This document shows, in pieces, positions 1 to 7,845 of a stretch of DNA of 14,263 nucleotides. The DNA is from Pirellulales bacterium. GTDB taxonomy: Bacteria; Planctomycetota; Planctomycetia; Pirellulales; JALHLM01. Both the position numbers and the translations under genes were made by a program. The notes beneath the pieces were generated by a model. It had not been told where the DNA came from, ran no database searches, and was given only the letters and a program-made list of their open reading frames with translations. The stretch spans positions 1-14,263 of the forward strand of contig JALHLM010000094.1 of the NCBI GenBank assembly GCA_022844585.1, written 5' to 3'. Numbering within the stretch: position 1 is the first letter of the stretch; every line of letters begins with the position of its first letter.

Positions 1-2978
1 GGGTACAGCCAGGACTCGAACAACGCGGCCATCAACAAGTACGTGATAATGATAGCGAGAGCGAGGTTCCAGCCCAACACTTTCCAGGTTTGCGTCAACT
101 TATCGGCGGTGCCGGAGAGGACCATCTGGTAGCCCCCTTCGAGTTGGCCCGAGGCTTCCAGCGGTGCGATGATCTTGTCCTTGATGAGCGACATCGCGTT
201 TTCGAGCGGCATCTCCTCCGGCGGCAGGACCGAAATCGTGATCACGCGCATGCGGCGCACGTGATTAATTTGTTCCGGCGCGCTGCCGTACTTGACGTCT
301 GCGACGGCCGCCAACGAAATCAGTTGCCCGCCGGGCGTGGCGAGTGAAAGCGCTTCCAAGTCCTGGGTGCGCGAGGCGAACTTGTCGCCGCCTTTAATCG
401 TGAGATCGATCTTGTCGCCGTCGATGAAGTAGTCGCCGGCGTAAGCGCCGTCGACTAGGGCGTCTACGGTGTAGCCCATATCCTCGGCGCTGATGCCCAT
501 ATCGGCGGCTTGCTGCCATTTGGGCACAATGTGCATTTCAGGACTCGACAGATCGAGACTCGGATTCGGACGTCCCTGCGCGACTTTGACTTCACCATCG
601 ACTTTGACTTTGATGAACTCGGCGATCTTGCCCATCACCTGGCCGCCGAGCGACGACAGTTGACGAATGTCGGGGCCGATGATGTCGACGTCGATGGAGC
701 GCCCGCCGGATAGCCCGCGCTCGAACAAGCTGCGCTTGTTGGCCACGGCCAGCACGCCGGGCATGCCTTGGATGTTTTTCTTGAGCAGCTCCGTGGCCTC
801 GTCGATTCGTGCGGGATCGGCGGCGCGCAGGCCCATGAAGATGCTGCGCCCGCGGGCGACGAAGAAGTAGTCGGCGATCGGCGGACCGTCCAGGTTCTCC
901 GCCTCGGGACTGCCAAGCTCGCAGTTCCAATACTTTTCCAGGCGATGCTCGACTTCCTCGCCCATTTCGAGCATCTGATTGAGGTTATAGCCGGGCGGCG
1001 GGAACAAGTTGGCAATTGCCAGGTTGCGATTGCCGGTCGGCAAGTATTCGCGGTCCGGCAACATCAGGTAACTGCCGCCGATCGAGAGACCAATCAACAG
1101 GCAGACCACGACCAGGCGTCGCCAGACGCTTTGCAGCAAGTACGTGTTGATCGCCACGACCGAGGTGACGAACCAGCGCCCGAACCAATCGAGCGGCGCG
1201 AGCAGGTAGTTGGCGAAGTTCTCGAAACGATGCGTGGCGTGACGTCCGGCCCGTCGCAGTTCGTCGCGGGAAAAGCGATGCTTGCCGTTGCGCTGATGCG
1301 CGGCTTCCAGCTGGAGATCGAGATCGTGCTGCCGATCCATCGATTTAAGCATCTTGCCGGCGGCCGTGGGCACGACGACCAGCGCCACCAGCAATGAGCA
1401 AACCAGCGCGCTGCTGGCCGCCAGGGCGATGTCGCGAAATAACTGACCGGCCTGGTCGTGTACGAACAGCACCGGCACGAACACGGCGAGGTTGGCCAGC
1501 GTGGAGGCCAACACCGCGCCCCACACTTCTTGCGTGCCGCGGACCGTGGCGGCAATCGTGTCGTCCCCTTCTTGGCGATGCCGATAGATGTTTTCCAGCA
1601 CCACGATAAAGTTATCGACGAGCATGCCGACGGCGAACGCAATGCCAGCCAAGCTGAGCACGTTCAACGAACGGCCGAGCAGGTTCATCATCAGGAACAT
1701 GCCCATGATGCTAACGAAGATCGACAGGAAGATGATCACCGTCGAGCGCAGGCTGCGTAGAAACACCAAGAGACAGATGAACGTGAGCGCCGCGCCTTCG
1801 ACGATGTTTTCGTTGACCAGGTCGATCGAGGAATAGATGTAATCCGTTTCGTCGTACACCTGACGCAGGATCAGGCCGCGCTGCTTGAGGACGCCTTCGT
1901 TCAACTCCGCGGTGGCTGCGCGGAGGCCGTCCATCACATCGAGCACGTTCGCGCCGGTTTTGCGCGAGGCGTTGATCCCTACGACGGATTGCTCGTAGCG
2001 GCGCATGAAGCCGTCGGGCTTCTTGTAATCAAGGCGGACCGTGCCGACGTCGCGGACGTAGACCGGGATGCCGTCGCGGCGGGCGATGATCACGCCTTCG
2101 ACTTCATCGGTCGTGCGAAACTGGCCGAGCGTGCGGACGACGTAGCGCCGTTTGCCTTCCCAGAAATCGCCGCCGGAGGTGTCTTTGTTCTGCGCGCGCA
2201 GGGCCTGGCGGACATTGGCGATGGTCAGTTGCCGCGCGGCGAGTTTTTCCGGATCGACGACGACCTGGATTTCTTCTTCTTTGCCGCCCATGACCATCGA
2301 ATCGGAAACGCCGTCGACGTTTTCGAAGCGGGCCTCGATGAAGTTGCGGGCGAAGCGGCGCTGCGTGGTGATATCCAACGGCGGCGGCAACAGCTCGCGC
2401 ATGGCCGGATGCTTTTCCGCCATCGTCCGCATGCGGTAAATCAACAAGCCGATGTCCTTCGTGCGGAGGATCTGCTCCAGCCCTTTGTCCATTAACTCCG
2501 GATGCTTTTCGGCGAAGGCCTCGAGCACTTCCCGTTCGACGGGGCGCTGGCTGAGGATGAACCAGGCGATAAATCGATCGGAGCCGTTCGAAGTGGTGAT
2601 GACCGGCTTGTCGACGTTCTCAGGATATTGCCGAACCTGCTGCAGACGCGTATTCGCCATCAACAGCGCTTCGCGCATGTCGGCGTCGGGCGTGAATTCG
2701 AGGCGGATGCGGCCACGCGAATCGGTCGATTCCGACGTCATCTTGTACAGCCCCTCCACGCTTTGGAGCTGCTCTTCCTGCGGCTGAATGATCTCGCTTT
2801 CGATTTCTTCCGGGCTGGCGCCGGGCCACACGGTCTCGATGGACAGCTCGGGGACTTCCACGTCCGGCGTGAGTTGCATCGGCATCGCGCGGCGGGCGAT
2901 CTCGCCAAACATGAGAATCAAAATCACCACGACGGTGACTTTGACCGGGTTCTGAACGAACGATTTGATCAAGGACAT
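1..2978 (-). CDS. RND-family efflux pump permease (AcrB-type), 3' end outside window
   Basis: Inner-membrane proton-driven pump subunit that works with a periplasmic adaptor and usually an outer-membrane channel. The minus-strand frame is open for 992 codons from ATG at 2978 and leaves the window inside the second membrane half. Visible parts are an N-terminal helix (about residues 8-30) followed by the usual start of the periplasmic porter domain (MQLTPDVEVPELSIETVWPG), a membrane block at about 385-460 ending in AFAVGMLVDNFIVVLENI, TM7 near 618-640, and LMAALFESWLY at the right place for the second half. D455-N456 replaces the Asp-Asp pair of AcrB; Asp-Asn is also common in the family. About 45-60 residues near 143-190 look extra compared with ordinary RND pumps. 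The gene lies 84 bases downstream of the adaptor, so it is very likely cotranscribed. The substrate cannot be read from sequence. The family call is secure. Confidence 0.93.
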   Translation of the reverse strand, partial: MSLIKSFVQNPVKVTVVVILILMFGEIARRAMPMQLTPDVEVPELSIETVWPGASPEEIESEIIQPQEEQLQSVEGLYKMTSESTDSRGRIRLEFTPDADMREALLMANTRLQQVRQYPENVDKPVITTSNGSDRFIAWFILSQRPVEREVLEAFAEKHPELMDKGLEQILRTKDIGLLIYRMRTMAEKHPAMRELLPPPLDITTQRRFARNFIEARFENVDGVSDSMVMGGKEEEIQVVVDPEKLAARQLTIANVRQALRAQNKDTSGGDFWEGKRRYVVRTLGQFRTTDEVEGVIIARRDGIPVYVRDVGTVRLDYKKPDGFMRRYEQSVVGINASRKTGANVLDVMDGLRAATAELNEGVLKQRGLILRQVYDETDYIYSSIDLVNENIVEGAALTFICLLVFLRSLRSTVIIFLSIFVSIMGMFLMMNLLGRSLNVLSLAGIAFAVGMLVDNFIVVLENIYRHRQEGDDTIAATVRGTQEVWGAVLASTLANLAVFVPVLFVHDQAGQLFRDIALAASSALVCSLLVALVVVPTAAGKMLKSMDRQHDLDLQLEAAHQRNGKHRFSRDELRRAGRHATHRFENFANYLLAPLDWFGRWFVTSVVAINTYLLQSVWRRLVVVCLLIGLSIGGSYLMLPDREYLPTGNRNLAIANLFPPPGYNLNQMLEMGEEVEHRLEKYWNCELGSPEAENLDGPPIADYFFVARGRSIFMGLRAADPARIDEATELLKKNIQGMPGVLAVANKRSLFERGLSGGRSIDVDIIGPDIRQLSSLGGQVMGKIAEFIKVKVDGEVKVAQGRPNPSLDLSSPEMHIVPKWQQAADMGISAEDMGYTVDALVDGAYAGDYFIDGDKIDLTIKGGDKFASRTQDLEALSLATPGGQLISLAAVADVKYGSAPEQINHVRRMRVITISVLPPEEMPLENAMSLIKDKIIAPLEASGQLEGGYQMVLSGTADKLTQTWKVLGWNLALAIIITYLLMAALFESWLY

Positions 2979-3062
2979 GATCGGATTTCCATGGGCGGGA
3001 ACGCATGCCGCAGGAGCGGTACGTCAAAGGAAATTCGCAAGGCGAGTCAATCGCATCTCCAT

Positions 3063-4436
3063 CTACTTCCCTACTTCTTCCAACAGCACTTCCTGCATCG
3101 GTCGGAGCCGTTCATTTCCTTCGACAATCACCGTGTCGCCAGGTTTGATTGCGCCGATGACTTGAATCGTCGCGTCCGAGGCGATTCCCAATTGCACTGG
3201 CACGGGGCGCGCCTTGGCCATCTTGTTGGAGGCACTGGCGCGATCCACGAGCCAAACGACCGGCGTTGGGCCGCCGAGTACGACCGCGTCTTTGGGAACC
3301 AGCGTCGCCATCTCCGGTTTGCCGACGGGTAATGTCGCGCGGGCGAACATGCCCGGCATGAGCAGTGGAGCGCCGTCGACGAAGGTGTTTTCGACGCGGA
3401 TCTTGACCGGGAAACTCCGCGAGCGGAGATCGGCCTGCGGGACGATGACGGCCACATCGCCTGTGAAGGCGTGTGTCGGAAGCGCCGTGACTTCCACCCG
3501 GGCATCGGAACCGACGCGCAGGTTTTCGAGGTACTGTTCCAGCACCATGGCTTCGATATCGACGTGATGAATCTCCACGACGTCAACGATCGGGCCAGCC
3601 TGCTGAACCCATTGCCCGACTTCAATGGATTCCGTGATGACGTAACCATCGAACGGGGCGCGAATCGTGTGCTTTTCCAGCCGATCGGCAATGAGATTCG
3701 CTTGCTCGACCGCGACGGAGAGTTGCGCTTCGGCCTGAGCGATTTGTTCCGCGCGCGGGCCGGCGACTGCCAGCTCATGCGCGGCTTTCGCTTCCATTAA
3801 TGCCTGTGAGGCCTGTTCGGCTAGCGACGTGGCGTCTTGCATCTCGGCAAGACTGATCGCGCGGCGTTCGTTGTAAAGTTGTTCGATGCGTTCCAGATTG
3901 TTTTGTGCGTAGGCATTCCGCGCCTCGGCGCTGGCCATCCGTGCGCGTGCTTGTTCGATTTCTTCCGGACGCAGGCCGTGTTTCAATTCGTCGAGTTCGG
4001 CTTGACGAAGCCGCACTTGCGCTTGAGCGCCGGCCAGTTCGATTTCCAACGTGCCCGTACGAAGTTGGGCGAGCGGCTGATCCTTCTTGACGGCATCGCC
4101 CGCGTTGACCATGAACTCGATCACGCGACCGTCGACGGCGCTGCCGACCGTGCTCTTGCGGAGCGGCATCACCGTGCCAACGAAGGTTTGGCCCGCGGTC
4201 ACTTCTTGTTCGATCACTTGCGTGACTTTGACATTTGCCGGCGGCATCTGCGCGACGGCCGGCAGGCACATCGACACCAAGACCACCAGGCCGCCGAAGC
4301 CGCCAGACGCACGCGGCGGCCGCGTATTCGGCCGCACGCGCGGCGCCTTCGGTACGCGGACCGGCGCCAAGCGCCGCACGAGCCGCGGCGCGAGGAATTC
4401 CACCAGACGTGCTACGCCTCGTCGAAACGCGCCCAT
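3063..4436 (-). CDS. RND efflux periplasmic adaptor (HlyD/AcrA membrane fusion protein)
   Basis: 457-residue periplasmic adaptor linking the downstream RND pump to an outer-membrane channel. In order: a basic N-terminal stretch (residues 1-44, 11 Arg and 1 Lys), a hydrophobic export segment (about 46-62, ending AVA before QMPP), a first lipoyl half-motif (98-125, VDGRVIEFMVNAGDAVKKDQ), an alpha-hairpin coiled coil (about 130-255, with LKHGLRPEEIEQA), a second lipoyl half (256-285, HTIRAPFDGYVITESIEVGQ), then beta-barrel and membrane-proximal domains ending in RLRPMQEVLLEEVGK. ATG at 4436 is supported by GAGGTG six bases upstream and by direct abutment to the repressor stop codon, which suggests translational coupling. 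The long Arg/Pro-rich stretch before the export segment is unusual. A Cys at residue 57 is not in a proper lipobox (Met at -1), so I do not call a lipoprotein. Confidence 0.92.
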   Translation of the reverse strand: MGAFRRGVARLVEFLAPRLVRRLAPVRVPKAPRVRPNTRPPRASGGFGGLVVLVSMCLPAVAQMPPANVKVTQVIEQEVTAGQTFVGTVMPLRKSTVGSAVDGRVIEFMVNAGDAVKKDQPLAQLRTGTLEIELAGAQAQVRLRQAELDELKHGLRPEEIEQARARMASAEARNAYAQNNLERIEQLYNERRAISLAEMQDATSLAEQASQALMEAKAAHELAVAGPRAEQIAQAEAQLSVAVEQANLIADRLEKHTIRAPFDGYVITESIEVGQWVQQAGPIVDVVEIHHVDIEAMVLEQYLENLRVGSDARVEVTALPTHAFTGDVAVIVPQADLRSRSFPVKIRVENTFVDGAPLLMPGMFARATLPVGKPEMATLVPKDAVVLGGPTPVVWLVDRASASNKMAKARPVPVQLGIASDATIQVIGAIKPGDTVIVEGNERLRPMQEVLLEEVGK

Positions 4437-4889
4437 TTAACCCACCTCACGTGCCGTCAAGGCGTTCAAGTTGATCTGCATGCGTCGCAAATAGTCCAGG
4501 AACTGTTCGCGCTCTAGCGGTGTGAAATCTTTCACCGCCTGCTCGCGGACTCGTTGGGCGGACGGCTTGCTGGCGTTCCAGATCGGTTCCGCCTTGGGCG
4601 TCGCCCGCACGAGCTTCTTGCGGCGGTCGCCTGGGCAGGGAATACGCTGAATCCAGCCGTGCTGTTCCATGCGGTCGAGGACCGTGACCAACGTGGCCGG
4701 TTCGATCTGCATCCGTTCGGCGAGCTCGTTCTGCGCGAGTCCGCCTTCAATGGCCAGCCAGGCCAGCACCTGCCACTGGCGGAAGGTCAGCCCCAGCGGG
4801 GCTAACTCTTCGTTCAGCGCACGTTGCATCATGTGCGCCGAGGTGCAGAGCCAATAGCCGACACTGGATTTGAAATCGTGTTCTAGCAT
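4437..4889 (-). CDS. MarR/SlyA-family transcriptional regulator
   Basis: 150-residue winged-helix repressor, the first gene of the efflux operon. It shows the family pattern: an N-terminal dimerisation helix, LTFRQWQVLAWLAIEGGL leading into the helix-turn-helix (LAQNELAERMQIEPATLVTVL), DRMEQHGWIQRIP and the wing with the diagnostic GDRRKKLVRATPKA, then C-terminal dimer helices. MarR proteins usually bind as dimers to palindromes at their own promoter and release on binding small ligands. A SlyA-like box and a second palindrome lie 27-55 bases upstream of this start, so autorepression of the whole operon is likely. I chose ATG at 4889; TTG at 4892 is directly adjacent and cannot be excluded. 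No clear ribosome site precedes either. The stop TAA touches the next ATG with no spacer. Confidence 0.93.
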   Translation of the reverse strand: MLEHDFKSSVGYWLCTSAHMMQRALNEELAPLGLTFRQWQVLAWLAIEGGLAQNELAERMQIEPATLVTVLDRMEQHGWIQRIPCPGDRRKKLVRATPKAEPIWNASKPSAQRVREQAVKDFTPLEREQFLDYLRRMQINLNALTAREVG

Positions 4890-4915
4890 CAACGTCGGCC
4901 CACGCGCCCAGATTG

Positions 4916-4927
4916 TTAGGCAACTAA
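4916..4927. promoter_or_regulatory. SlyA/MarR-like operator box
   Basis: TTAGGCAACTAA is a TTAG-N4-CTAA palindrome that differs from the described SlyA consensus TTAGCAAGCTAA only in the four central bases. It lies just downstream of the predicted -10 box of the operon whose first gene encodes a SlyA/MarR protein. The role as its operator is inference. Confidence 0.5.
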
Positions 4928-4944
4928 TGATCTACTTGGATCAT
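4927..4944. promoter_or_regulatory. Second palindrome overlapping the operon -10 box
   Basis: ATGATC-N6-GATCAT is a perfect 6+6 inverted repeat that shares five bases with the predicted -10 hexamer and one base with the SlyA-like box. A dimer bound here would block RNA polymerase. It could be a second repressor half-turn or a site for another regulator. Confidence 0.4.
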
Positions 4945-4968
4945 ACCGCTTCGGCGAGACGGACTCAA
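4940..4968 (-). promoter_or_regulatory. Sigma-70-like promoter of the marR-adaptor-RND operon
   Basis: Read on the minus strand, TTGAGT (4968-4963), a 17-base spacer and TATGAT (4945-4940). The -10 matches the consensus at 5 of 6 positions and the -35 at 4 of 6. It points at the repressor gene and would start transcription about 45 bases before its ATG. Two palindromes overlap or follow the -10 box. Confidence 0.6.
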
Positions 4969-5115
4969 TGAAAAAAATCGCCGAAAGGCCCCGCCGGATT
5001 GGCTCGCAGCGACCGTCAGCATTTCGCTGGTTCGTTGACCGCGGCGGGCTGTCCACTTAGCTTGATACGTACTGATCTGGCGGAGCGGGCGATGCGGCAA
5101 TTCTGGGAGCGACCG

Positions 5116-6063
5116 ATGGTTCACTCGTTACTTCGCGCGATCATGGCGACGTCGCTGACACTCGCCTTGGCTTTGAATGTGGGCGCGACGCCGATTCGGC
5201 TCACCATTCAGCCCGACAGTGAGTTGGACGTCTCATTGGTTCTCGTGGGCTCGATCGACGGTGAGGACTCGGGGACTAGCGAAATCACCGGCTATTTCGA
5301 CGCGGAGATCGATTTCGATGCCCAGGGACGCCCTGTGGGCTCGCGGATCGTGGGCGCCGATTTGAACGCGTCGGACGTTTCACTTTCGATTCCGCTTGGC
5401 TTTCCGCTGGGTTCCTTGGACGTCGACGCTCGCGGGTTGCACTTAACGGCCTTCACGCCGAACGCCCCGCCGAATCCGCCCGTGGACCCGGTGACGGGAG
5501 CGTTCGACCTGGACCTGCACCGCTTTCGATTGGATGCAGGAGTGGCCTCGGCTGAGAGCACGCTGTACAGCGCGGAGTTTGATTTTGCCGTCGAACCGGA
5601 GGAATTCACCCCGTTGGACGGCATGACCGGGACGCTGCTTCAGCCCAATGGCCCCCAAGGCGGACCGGTAACCCTGACGACGCCGATTGCACTCCAGGAG
5701 TTCGTGACAACGGTGGATTTGGGCATTTTCGGCACGGTGGACATCTTCATCGAGCTGAACGGAACCCTAGTCGCGGAAGGGCTTTACGAACCGGAAACGA
5801 TGGACGGCGATACGAACGGTGACGGTGCCGTGACGATCGAGGATTTGAACAACGTCCGGAACAATTTCGGCGGCGCGGGACTGGGTGACGCGACGGGGGA
5901 TGGCCTCGTGAATATCGAGGATCTCAACGCCGTGAGAAACAACTTCGGGGCCGGATTGGCGGCCTCGGTGCCGGAGCCGACGGCGCTTTGCCTGGCGGTG
6001 CCGTTAATCCTTCTGACTCTCGCGGCGGGGCAGTTTGGGAGGCCGGGGAAAGCTTGTCGATAA
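5116..6063 (+). CDS. Secreted protein with type I dockerin and PEP-CTERM sorting tail
   Basis: 315-residue exported protein of unknown function. The signal peptide is clear (MVHSLLRAIMATSLTLALAL, then NVGA before TPIRL). Residues about 30-225 form an acidic, beta-rich domain that I do not recognise. A two-repeat type I dockerin follows at about 231-278: DTNGDGAVTIEDL and DATGDGLVNIEDL, each with Asp/Asn calcium ligands and the shared NAVRNNFG or NNVRNNFG ending. Then comes SVPEP (PEP at 286-288), a hydrophobic helix and a GRPGKACR tail, the layout of a PEP-CTERM signal cut by an exosortase. The start at 5116 has GGGAG six bases upstream; ATG at 5092 with GGAG is nearly as good. The frame is open back to TTG at 4999, but that form would bury the signal peptide. 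Dockerins bind cohesins; none is in the window. Confidence 0.85.
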   Translation: MVHSLLRAIMATSLTLALALNVGATPIRLTIQPDSELDVSLVLVGSIDGEDSGTSEITGYFDAEIDFDAQGRPVGSRIVGADLNASDVSLSIPLGFPLGSLDVDARGLHLTAFTPNAPPNPPVDPVTGAFDLDLHRFRLDAGVASAESTLYSAEFDFAVEPEEFTPLDGMTGTLLQPNGPQGGPVTLTTPIALQEFVTTVDLGIFGTVDIFIELNGTLVAEGLYEPETMDGDTNGDGAVTIEDLNNVRNNFGGAGLGDATGDGLVNIEDLNAVRNNFGAGLAASVPEPTALCLAVPLILLTLAAGQFGRPGKACR

Positions 6064-6089
6064 ATTTCCAAAAAACGCTTTTCAGCTTG

Positions 6090-6118
6090 TTGCAATGCCG
6101 GTAGGGGTGGGTTATACC
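6090..6118 (+). promoter_or_regulatory. Candidate sigma-70-like promoter for the PEP-CTERM gene
   Basis: TTGCAA (6090-6095), a 17-base spacer and TATACC (6113-6118), each 4 of 6 against consensus. It would give a leader of about 155 bases before the GTG at 6280. Nothing else in the 216-base gap between the two secreted-protein genes looks coding. Confidence 0.35.
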
Positions 6119-6184
6119 AGAAGTAACGCTGAAGAATTCTGTCTGCCCTGATTCATGGCAAAGGAGCTTTTGAGCGGTTCAATT

Positions 6185-6199
6185 TGGCGATAACAGTGC
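6185..6199 (+). promoter_or_regulatory. Candidate sigma-54 (-24/-12) promoter
   Basis: TGGCGATAACAGTGC has GG and GC exactly 12 bases apart and matches TGGCAC-N5-TTGC at 7 of 10 specified positions. It lies about 80 bases upstream of the PEP-CTERM gene start. A sigma-54 activator is encoded 3 kb downstream. Such matches also arise by chance, so this is tentative. Confidence 0.3.
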
Positions 6200-6279
6200 G
6201 AGCGCCTTGTGCCTCTCGCGCTGAAATGTGTGAAGGACGTCATTTCTACGGTTACCACTGCATCAAAGAGGAGCCACTC

Positions 6280-6936
6280 GTGAAGTTGAAAAGCTACATG
6301 CGGTTGGCTGCATGCGTCGCCCTGGCCTATATGGTCAGTTACGCAACGCCAGCCCGCGGTGCAGCGTTGGTACCGGGATCCGTGCTGATTCCGGGTGCCG
6401 CAGAACCAGATCCAGTGGGAGCTACGTTACTTTTCACCACGGGAGCGGTGCCGTTCGCGGTGCCAGGATCGTTTTCAGGGACGCTGACCGCTTCGGTCTA
6501 CGACCCTGATCCGTCCAATCCCTTGGGAGGCGTGACGCTGACCTACTTGATCTCGAATGACGCCGCCAGCGCGAATTCCATCGGCCGTTTCACGGTCGAC
6601 GGATATTCGGGTTGGGGTACGGACGGGAGCTATCAAACTCCTGTCGCGGGTGTTGCACCTGCATCGATCGATCGGAACGTGTCTGGGGACGTGATCGGCT
6701 ACAATTTTGTGCCGACCGGCGCCCCTGCCACGGGTTTCCTCATTCCGGGCGGGTCGAGCGCGTTGTTGGTCGTTCAGACCGACGCGCCTGACTACACCAC
6801 GTCCGCCTTGGGAAGCTTCATCGACGGCGGTGTCACATCCATTCCCACTCTGGCTCCGGTCCCGGAACCCTCGACCATTGCTTTGGTCTTGGGCGGACTG
6901 GCTAGTTTGGGCGTCTATCGTCTGCGTCGCCGTTAA
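6280..6936 (+). CDS. Short PEP-CTERM sorting-domain protein
   Basis: 218-residue exported protein. GTG at 6280 is the start because AGGAG stands six bases upstream and because it places a proper signal peptide first (MKLKSYMRLAACVALAYMVS, then YATPARGA). The frame extends upstream to 6184 but without a ribosome site or sensible N-terminus. The mature part is rich in Gly, Ser, Pro and small residues, with likely beta structure and no catalytic motif that I recognise. The C-terminus is a textbook PEP-CTERM: VPEPSTIALVLGG, a hydrophobic helix and the tail YRLRRR. In species with exosortase such proteins are exported, cleaved and placed at the surface or in extracellular polymer; no exosortase is in this window. 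A strong terminator follows 45 bases after the stop. Confidence 0.87.
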   Translation: MKLKSYMRLAACVALAYMVSYATPARGAALVPGSVLIPGAAEPDPVGATLLFTTGAVPFAVPGSFSGTLTASVYDPDPSNPLGGVTLTYLISNDAASANSIGRFTVDGYSGWGTDGSYQTPVAGVAPASIDRNVSGDVIGYNFVPTGAPATGFLIPGGSSALLVVQTDAPDYTTSALGSFIDGGVTSIPTLAPVPEPSTIALVLGGLASLGVYRLRRR

Positions 6937-6981
6937 AAGCATGGCCCTCACCGGGCCACCGCAAGACTGATTGTCCTTCGT

Positions 6982-7016
6982 GTCGAGCGGCCCAAATGGG
7001 CCGCTCGACTTTTTTT
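6982..7016 (+). terminator. Rho-independent terminator after the PEP-CTERM gene
   Basis: A perfect 13-base-pair stem (GTCGAGCGGCCCA pairing with TGGGCCGCTCGAC, 6982-7009) with a two-base centre is followed by seven T residues. It ends the transcript of the PEP-CTERM gene and separates it from the methyltransferase-like gene. Confidence 0.9.
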
Positions 7017-7061
7017 ATTCGCTGCTGCAACGGGCACCGCGTTCGCGCGGCTATGTCGCCA

Positions 7062-7091
7062 TTGCGGCAACTTGACGGGCGCGACTATCAT
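7062..7091 (+). promoter_or_regulatory. Candidate promoter for the methyltransferase-like gene
   Basis: TTGCGG (7062-7067), an 18-base spacer and TATCAT (7086-7091). The -10 matches 5 of 6, the -35 only 3 of 6. It lies between the preceding terminator and the GTG at 7136. Confidence 0.35.
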
Positions 7092-7135
7092 CCGCCGAAC
7101 AATTGAGCTTGAAGCGGCCAAGGAGGGTCGGTCGA

Positions 7136-7813
7136 GTGCTCTCAAAGCTGAAGTTTTCACGCGGCCCGCTGCGCTGGTGGATCATGGCCGCTGGTTTGCT
7201 CCTCGGGCACGTCACTTTTGCCGGCTTCGGTGTCGGGACCTTGTTGATCATCCTCGGCGCAATGTTGCACGTTTGGTCGAAGGCGGCGCTCTGGCAGAAT
7301 CGCCAACTGTCGACGGATGGCCCTTACCGTTTTACGCGAAATCCGTTTTACCTGGCCAACCTGCTGATCGACGGCGGTTTGCTGGTCGTGATCGGCCGCT
7401 GGGAAATCGCCGTGCCTGCGCTGTCCGCCTGGATTTGGGTCTATCACCGCACCATAGCGGCCGAGGAAGCCACCTTGCGAAGTTTGTTTGGCGAGGCGTT
7501 TGACGCCTATTGCCGCCGCGTGCCGCGGTTCCTACCGTGGCCGGGACGCCTTCTATCGCGTGACGAGGTCGCCGGACCACGGTGGACCTGGAGCAATCCC
7601 AACCTTGCGACTGGCAAAGAATGGACCCGGGCCTGCCGCGTGCTGATGTGCCCGTGGCTGCTGCTGGCGGCGGCGATGGCACGTCAATCCACCGGCTTCG
7701 CATTCACCACGTTCGGCCTGGGGCTCGCGGTGTCGATGGCGTGCGTGTGGTTTGTGGCCGGCACGCTCGCGTCGCCGCGAAAGCGGCCGCGCCTCGGCGC
7801 TGAATCGCCGTAA
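7136..7813 (+). CDS. Isoprenylcysteine carboxyl methyltransferase / phospholipid methyltransferase-like membrane protein
   Basis: 225-residue integral membrane protein. The signature GPYRFTRNPFYLANLL (62-77), and the downstream EEATLRSLFGEAFDAYCRRV (110-129) followed by PRFLPW, mark the ICMT/PEMT/NnrU-like superfamily, whose members transfer methyl from S-adenosylmethionine to lipid-type substrates at the membrane. Helices lie at about 12-28, 31-47, 75-88 and 92-106. After the family core there are two further hydrophobic segments (about 168-182 and 188-211) ending in a basic tail. The true substrate is unknown; bacteria lack prenylated CaaX proteins. The start is GTG at 7136 with AAGGAGG nine bases upstream; TTG at 7103 has no such site. 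The two-component genes follow after 103 bases with a promoter candidate between, so cotranscription is uncertain. Confidence 0.8.
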   Translation: MLSKLKFSRGPLRWWIMAAGLLLGHVTFAGFGVGTLLIILGAMLHVWSKAALWQNRQLSTDGPYRFTRNPFYLANLLIDGGLLVVIGRWEIAVPALSAWIWVYHRTIAAEEATLRSLFGEAFDAYCRRVPRFLPWPGRLLSRDEVAGPRWTWSNPNLATGKEWTRACRVLMCPWLLLAAAMARQSTGFAFTTFGLGLAVSMACVWFVAGTLASPRKRPRLGAESP

Positions 7814-7845
7814 GTCCGCTGGCTCGCCAAACGACGCAGTTTATC

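Noticed and set aside
768..1397. Plus-strand open frame of 209 codons inside the RND pump gene
   Set aside because: The opposite strand encodes a continuous RND sequence through this stretch.
4260..4275. Lipoprotein Cys (residue 57) in the adaptor
   Set aside because: Met at the -1 position does not fit a lipobox.
3837..4517. Plus-strand open frame of 226 codons across the adaptor and repressor genes
   Set aside because: Antisense shadow of two well-supported genes; composition is His/Arg-rich and unlike the neighbours.
6184..6279. N-terminal extension of the short PEP-CTERM protein
   Set aside because: No ribosome site; it would place 32 non-signal-like residues before a good signal peptide that starts at GTG 6280 behind AGGAG.
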